A stretch of DNA of 34,241 nucleotides from Paenibacillus hunanensis. GTDB taxonomy: Bacteria; Bacillota; Bacilli; Paenibacillales; Paenibacillaceae. A program made the translations under genes and the position numbers. The notes below the pieces were generated by a model, which was given only the letters and a program-made list of their open reading frames with translations, made no database searches and was not told the DNA's origin. The stretch covers positions 1-34,241 of the forward strand of contig NZ_BMMB01000021.1 of assembly GCF_014645615.1 (NCBI RefSeq). Reading direction: 5' to 3'. Below, piece by piece: positions 32,429 through 34,241 of the stretch (position 1 is the first letter of the stretch; every line of letters begins with the position of its first letter).

Positions 32429-33163
32429 ATGTTGACCCATCAGATGGAATGCACCACAGAAGTACCCGCTTCAAGCTCGCCGACTTTTTGGGAGGGCGTA
32501 CGGGATTGTATACCGACACTGCTCGGTTATATTAGTATCGGCCTGGCTGCTGGCGTTGTAGGCGCAGCCTCGGGCATGAGTGTTATGGAAATGGCATTGA
32601 TGTCGCTACTCGTATATGCCGGAGCAGCACAATTTATTATTTGTGCGCTGCTAGCCGTGCATACGCCGATATCGGCCATTGTGCTGACAACTTTTATCGT
32701 CAACCTGCGTAATTTCCTATTGAGTGCGACATTAGCACCGCATTTTGGCAAATATTCGTTATTGAATAATATCGGAACAGGCTTACTTGTTACAGATGAA
32801 TCGTTCGGAGTGGCAGCGACACGCCTTGCATCAGGCAAACCGCTCAGCAATCGCTGGATGCATGGACTGAATCTGACTGCCTATATCGTATGGGTGATCT
32901 CCTGTACACTCGGTACGCTGTTCGGCAACTGGATCGCTGATCCACAGATGTTCGGACTGGATTATGCGCTGACAGCGATGTTCATTGCGCTGCTGGTATT
33001 GCAGCTGGGTAATGTCGTACCGGAGAAGCTCAAGCATTACTTGAAGCTCATGGCGTATATGGTAATTGCGATGGTCGTATTGTCACTGGTTGTGTCTACG
33101 CAATTGGCCATTATTCTGGCAACGGTTATTGTAGCAACGATCGGGGTGGTGACAGAGCGATGA
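32429..33163 (+). CDS. azlC: AzlC family branched-chain amino acid exporter subunit
   Basis: 244 aa, ATG with AAAGGAGG upstream. AzlC signature: FWEGVRDCIPTLLGYISIGLAAGVVGAASG, VYAGAAQFIICALL, VNLRNFLLSATLAPHF, LLVTDESFGVAA. About six to seven helices. With AzlD it exports branched-chain amino acids and analogues; substrates here are not established. Overlaps azlD by ATGA; controlled probably by the divergent XRE-cupin gene. Confidence 0.95.
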   Translation: MLTHQMECTTEVPASSSPTFWEGVRDCIPTLLGYISIGLAAGVVGAASGMSVMEMALMSLLVYAGAAQFIICALLAVHTPISAIVLTTFIVNLRNFLLSATLAPHFGKYSLLNNIGTGLLVTDESFGVAATRLASGKPLSNRWMHGLNLTAYIVWVISCTLGTLFGNWIADPQMFGLDYALTAMFIALLVLQLGNVVPEKLKHYLKLMAYMVIAMVVLSLVVSTQLAIILATVIVATIGVVTER

Positions 33164-33483
33164 CAGTGAATTGGACGGTATTTATCATTATTGTAGGCTG
33201 TGCGCTCGTGACGATGATTCCGCGAGTAGCTCCATTTTTTGTAGTACGTAATATGGTGCTACCACAAGCAGTTATGAAATGGCTATCGTATATTCCGGTA
33301 TGTATTTTTACAGCACTTGTGGTGGAGAGTATGCTGGATAAGCAAAGTGGTACGCTTCATATTGAATGGCCGGCGGTGATTGTGCTGGTGCCGACGTTAC
33401 TGGTCGCGTTGAAGACGAAAAGCTTGTCGTTGACGGTTGTGGTGGGGGTTGTGTGTATGGCAGTGGTGCGGTTTTTCTGGTGA
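33160..33483 (+). CDS. azlD: AzlD family subunit
   Basis: 107 aa, ATGA overlap with azlC. AzlD pattern: TVFIIIVGCALVTMIPRVAPFFV, MKWLSYIPVCIFTALVV, PAVIVLVPTLLVALKTKSLSLTVVVGVVCMAVVRFF. Four helices, normal length. Works with AzlC. Confidence 0.95.
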   Translation: MTVNWTVFIIIVGCALVTMIPRVAPFFVVRNMVLPQAVMKWLSYIPVCIFTALVVESMLDKQSGTLHIEWPAVIVLVPTLLVALKTKSLSLTVVVGVVCMAVVRFFW

Positions 33484-33842
33484 GATGAGGGTAAGCTCGT
33501 GCTGGTGATTGGTAGCAGATGATGGGTTGTAGGCGAGCTGGATTAGTTAAGATGTTAATAGAGTGTGGGCTGTACGTGGTAATAAAGCGAGTATGATGTG
33601 AGGATGTAGTATAGTAAAACGGCTTCCTGTGCAGGAAGCCGTTTTTGGCGTAGAGGAATATAGAACGGAGAAGCCTCGGGGAAAGTGCGCTATTGGTGGA
33701 AGGATGTGAGACGCTGGGGCAATCTCTGTGAATAAGGAGAAGGGAAATCAGTTGTAGGTGGCTTAGAGGTGAGGGGGGGGGTTTATGTATTTTTCTAGGG
33801 AGAGTAATGGCATTTACGCTTCTTAGACGCACAGGTACATGG
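33484..33842. other. Intergenic region, trailer side of the CRISPR array
   Basis: Apart from the azlD terminator, there is a run of nine Gs (33773-33781) and no gene or clear signal. The array reads on the minus strand, so this is downstream of its last repeat and not the leader. Confidence 0.5.
33616..33646. terminator. Terminator after azlD
   Basis: AAAACGGCTTCCT (33616-33628) pairs perfectly with AGGAAGCCGTTTT (33633-33645) around GTGC, then TT. Confidence 0.88.
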
Positions 33843-34241
33843 ATTTTGATCTAGGCTCTCGCACGGAGAGCGACTATGTCATCTGGCGTGCGTATTGTAT
33901 TCGTAAAAAATTTCAATCCACGCTCTCGCACGGAGAGCGACTACAGTCTATCGTCAATTATCAACAGTTGCTGACTATTTCAATCCACGCTCTCGCACGG
34001 AGAGCGACTAGCCAATGCGATCCCCGACTTATATGCACAGATATTTCAATCCACGCTCTCGCACGGAGAGCGACATGGGGGAGATGGCTGCGGCTAAAAA
34101 GTCGGATATTATTTCAATCCACGCTCTCGCACGGAGAGCGACACCCTTAGCTGTTGTACCGTTCTCAGAAACGGCCCGCAAATTTCAATCCACGCTCTCG
34201 CACGGAGAGCGACCGTAGCGATAAGATCGATTTCTGTTAAG
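33843..34241 (-). CRISPR. CRISPR array, type I-C-like repeat, leader-distal end (truncated)
   Basis: Six 32-nt repeats: 33843-33874 (degenerate, 4 mismatches), 33910-33941, 33977-34008, 34043-34074, 34111-34142, 34182-34213. Plus-strand form begins ATTTCAATCCACGCTCTC and ends GCACGGAGAGCGAC; the palindrome CGCTCTC/GAGAGCG gives a 7-bp stem. Reverse complement starts GTCGCTCTCC and ends GTGGATTGAAAT, as type I-C repeats do. Spacers are 35, 35, 34, 36 and 39 nt, plus a cut one from 34214. The mutated repeat at the left marks the old end, so leader and new spacers lie to the right. Cas genes are not in the window. Confidence 0.95.

Noticed and set aside
33839..34218. Open frames with repeated SRTESD / LARRAT / LSHGER peptides
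   Set aside because: Translations of CRISPR repeats, not genes.

Overview
The window looks like chromosomal DNA from a low-to-mid GC Gram-positive spore-former, most likely Paenibacillus. Evidence is the Firmicute gene set (YerC/TrpR-like, DgkB, RlmCD, YhaM, DUF3048 lipoprotein, DUF47/Pit, YwqG), strong AGGAGG-type ribosome sites, frequent TTG/GTG starts, T-tailed terminators, a Bacillus-type GH11 xylanase and a GH25 enzyme fused to a copper-amine-oxidase-N-like domain. The genus is inference; no rRNA or tRNA gene was seen.

Layout. 1-5944: a truncated heptamer repeat, a two-repeat membrane protein, a DoxX protein (minus), a DUF3048 lipoprotein, then the DUF47/Pit phosphate pair. 6048-7010: CorA. 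7011-8160: a gene-poor stretch with two related 107-nt hairpin elements. 8169-10398: promoter, YerC, a CbiX-like chelatase and diacylglycerol kinase. 10783-15234: YwqG/DUF1963, RlmCD and YhaM, the last apparently starting at ATT. 15359-19217: a methyltransferase with a long structured leader, a TIM-barrel protein, a membrane cytochrome-like protein and a second methyltransferase with a palindromic operator. 19465-24997: Dus, an AT-rich unknown gene, a GNAT acetyltransferase, a GH25 protein and XynA. 25160-25989: Pmp3/YqaE and PspC-type small membrane proteins.

26112-31566 is a five-gene peptide/nickel-type ABC importer operon with overlapping or nearly touching genes. Its promoter carries two Zur-like boxes, one filling the -35/-10 spacer and one over the start point, so it is probably a zinc or zinc-metallophore importer shut off by zinc. 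It is followed by an XRE-cupin regulator divergent from azlCD.

33843-34241 is the leader-distal end of a CRISPR array with type I-C-like repeats, read on the minus strand and running off the right edge; cas genes and leader would lie outside the window.

The strongest candidates for something undescribed are the paired 107-nt hairpins (with compensatory changes), the three-way-junction leader with an apparent SD-masking hairpin before the methyltransferase at 15359-16108, a hairpin lying between a perfect SD and the start codon of pit, and the ATT start of yhaM.
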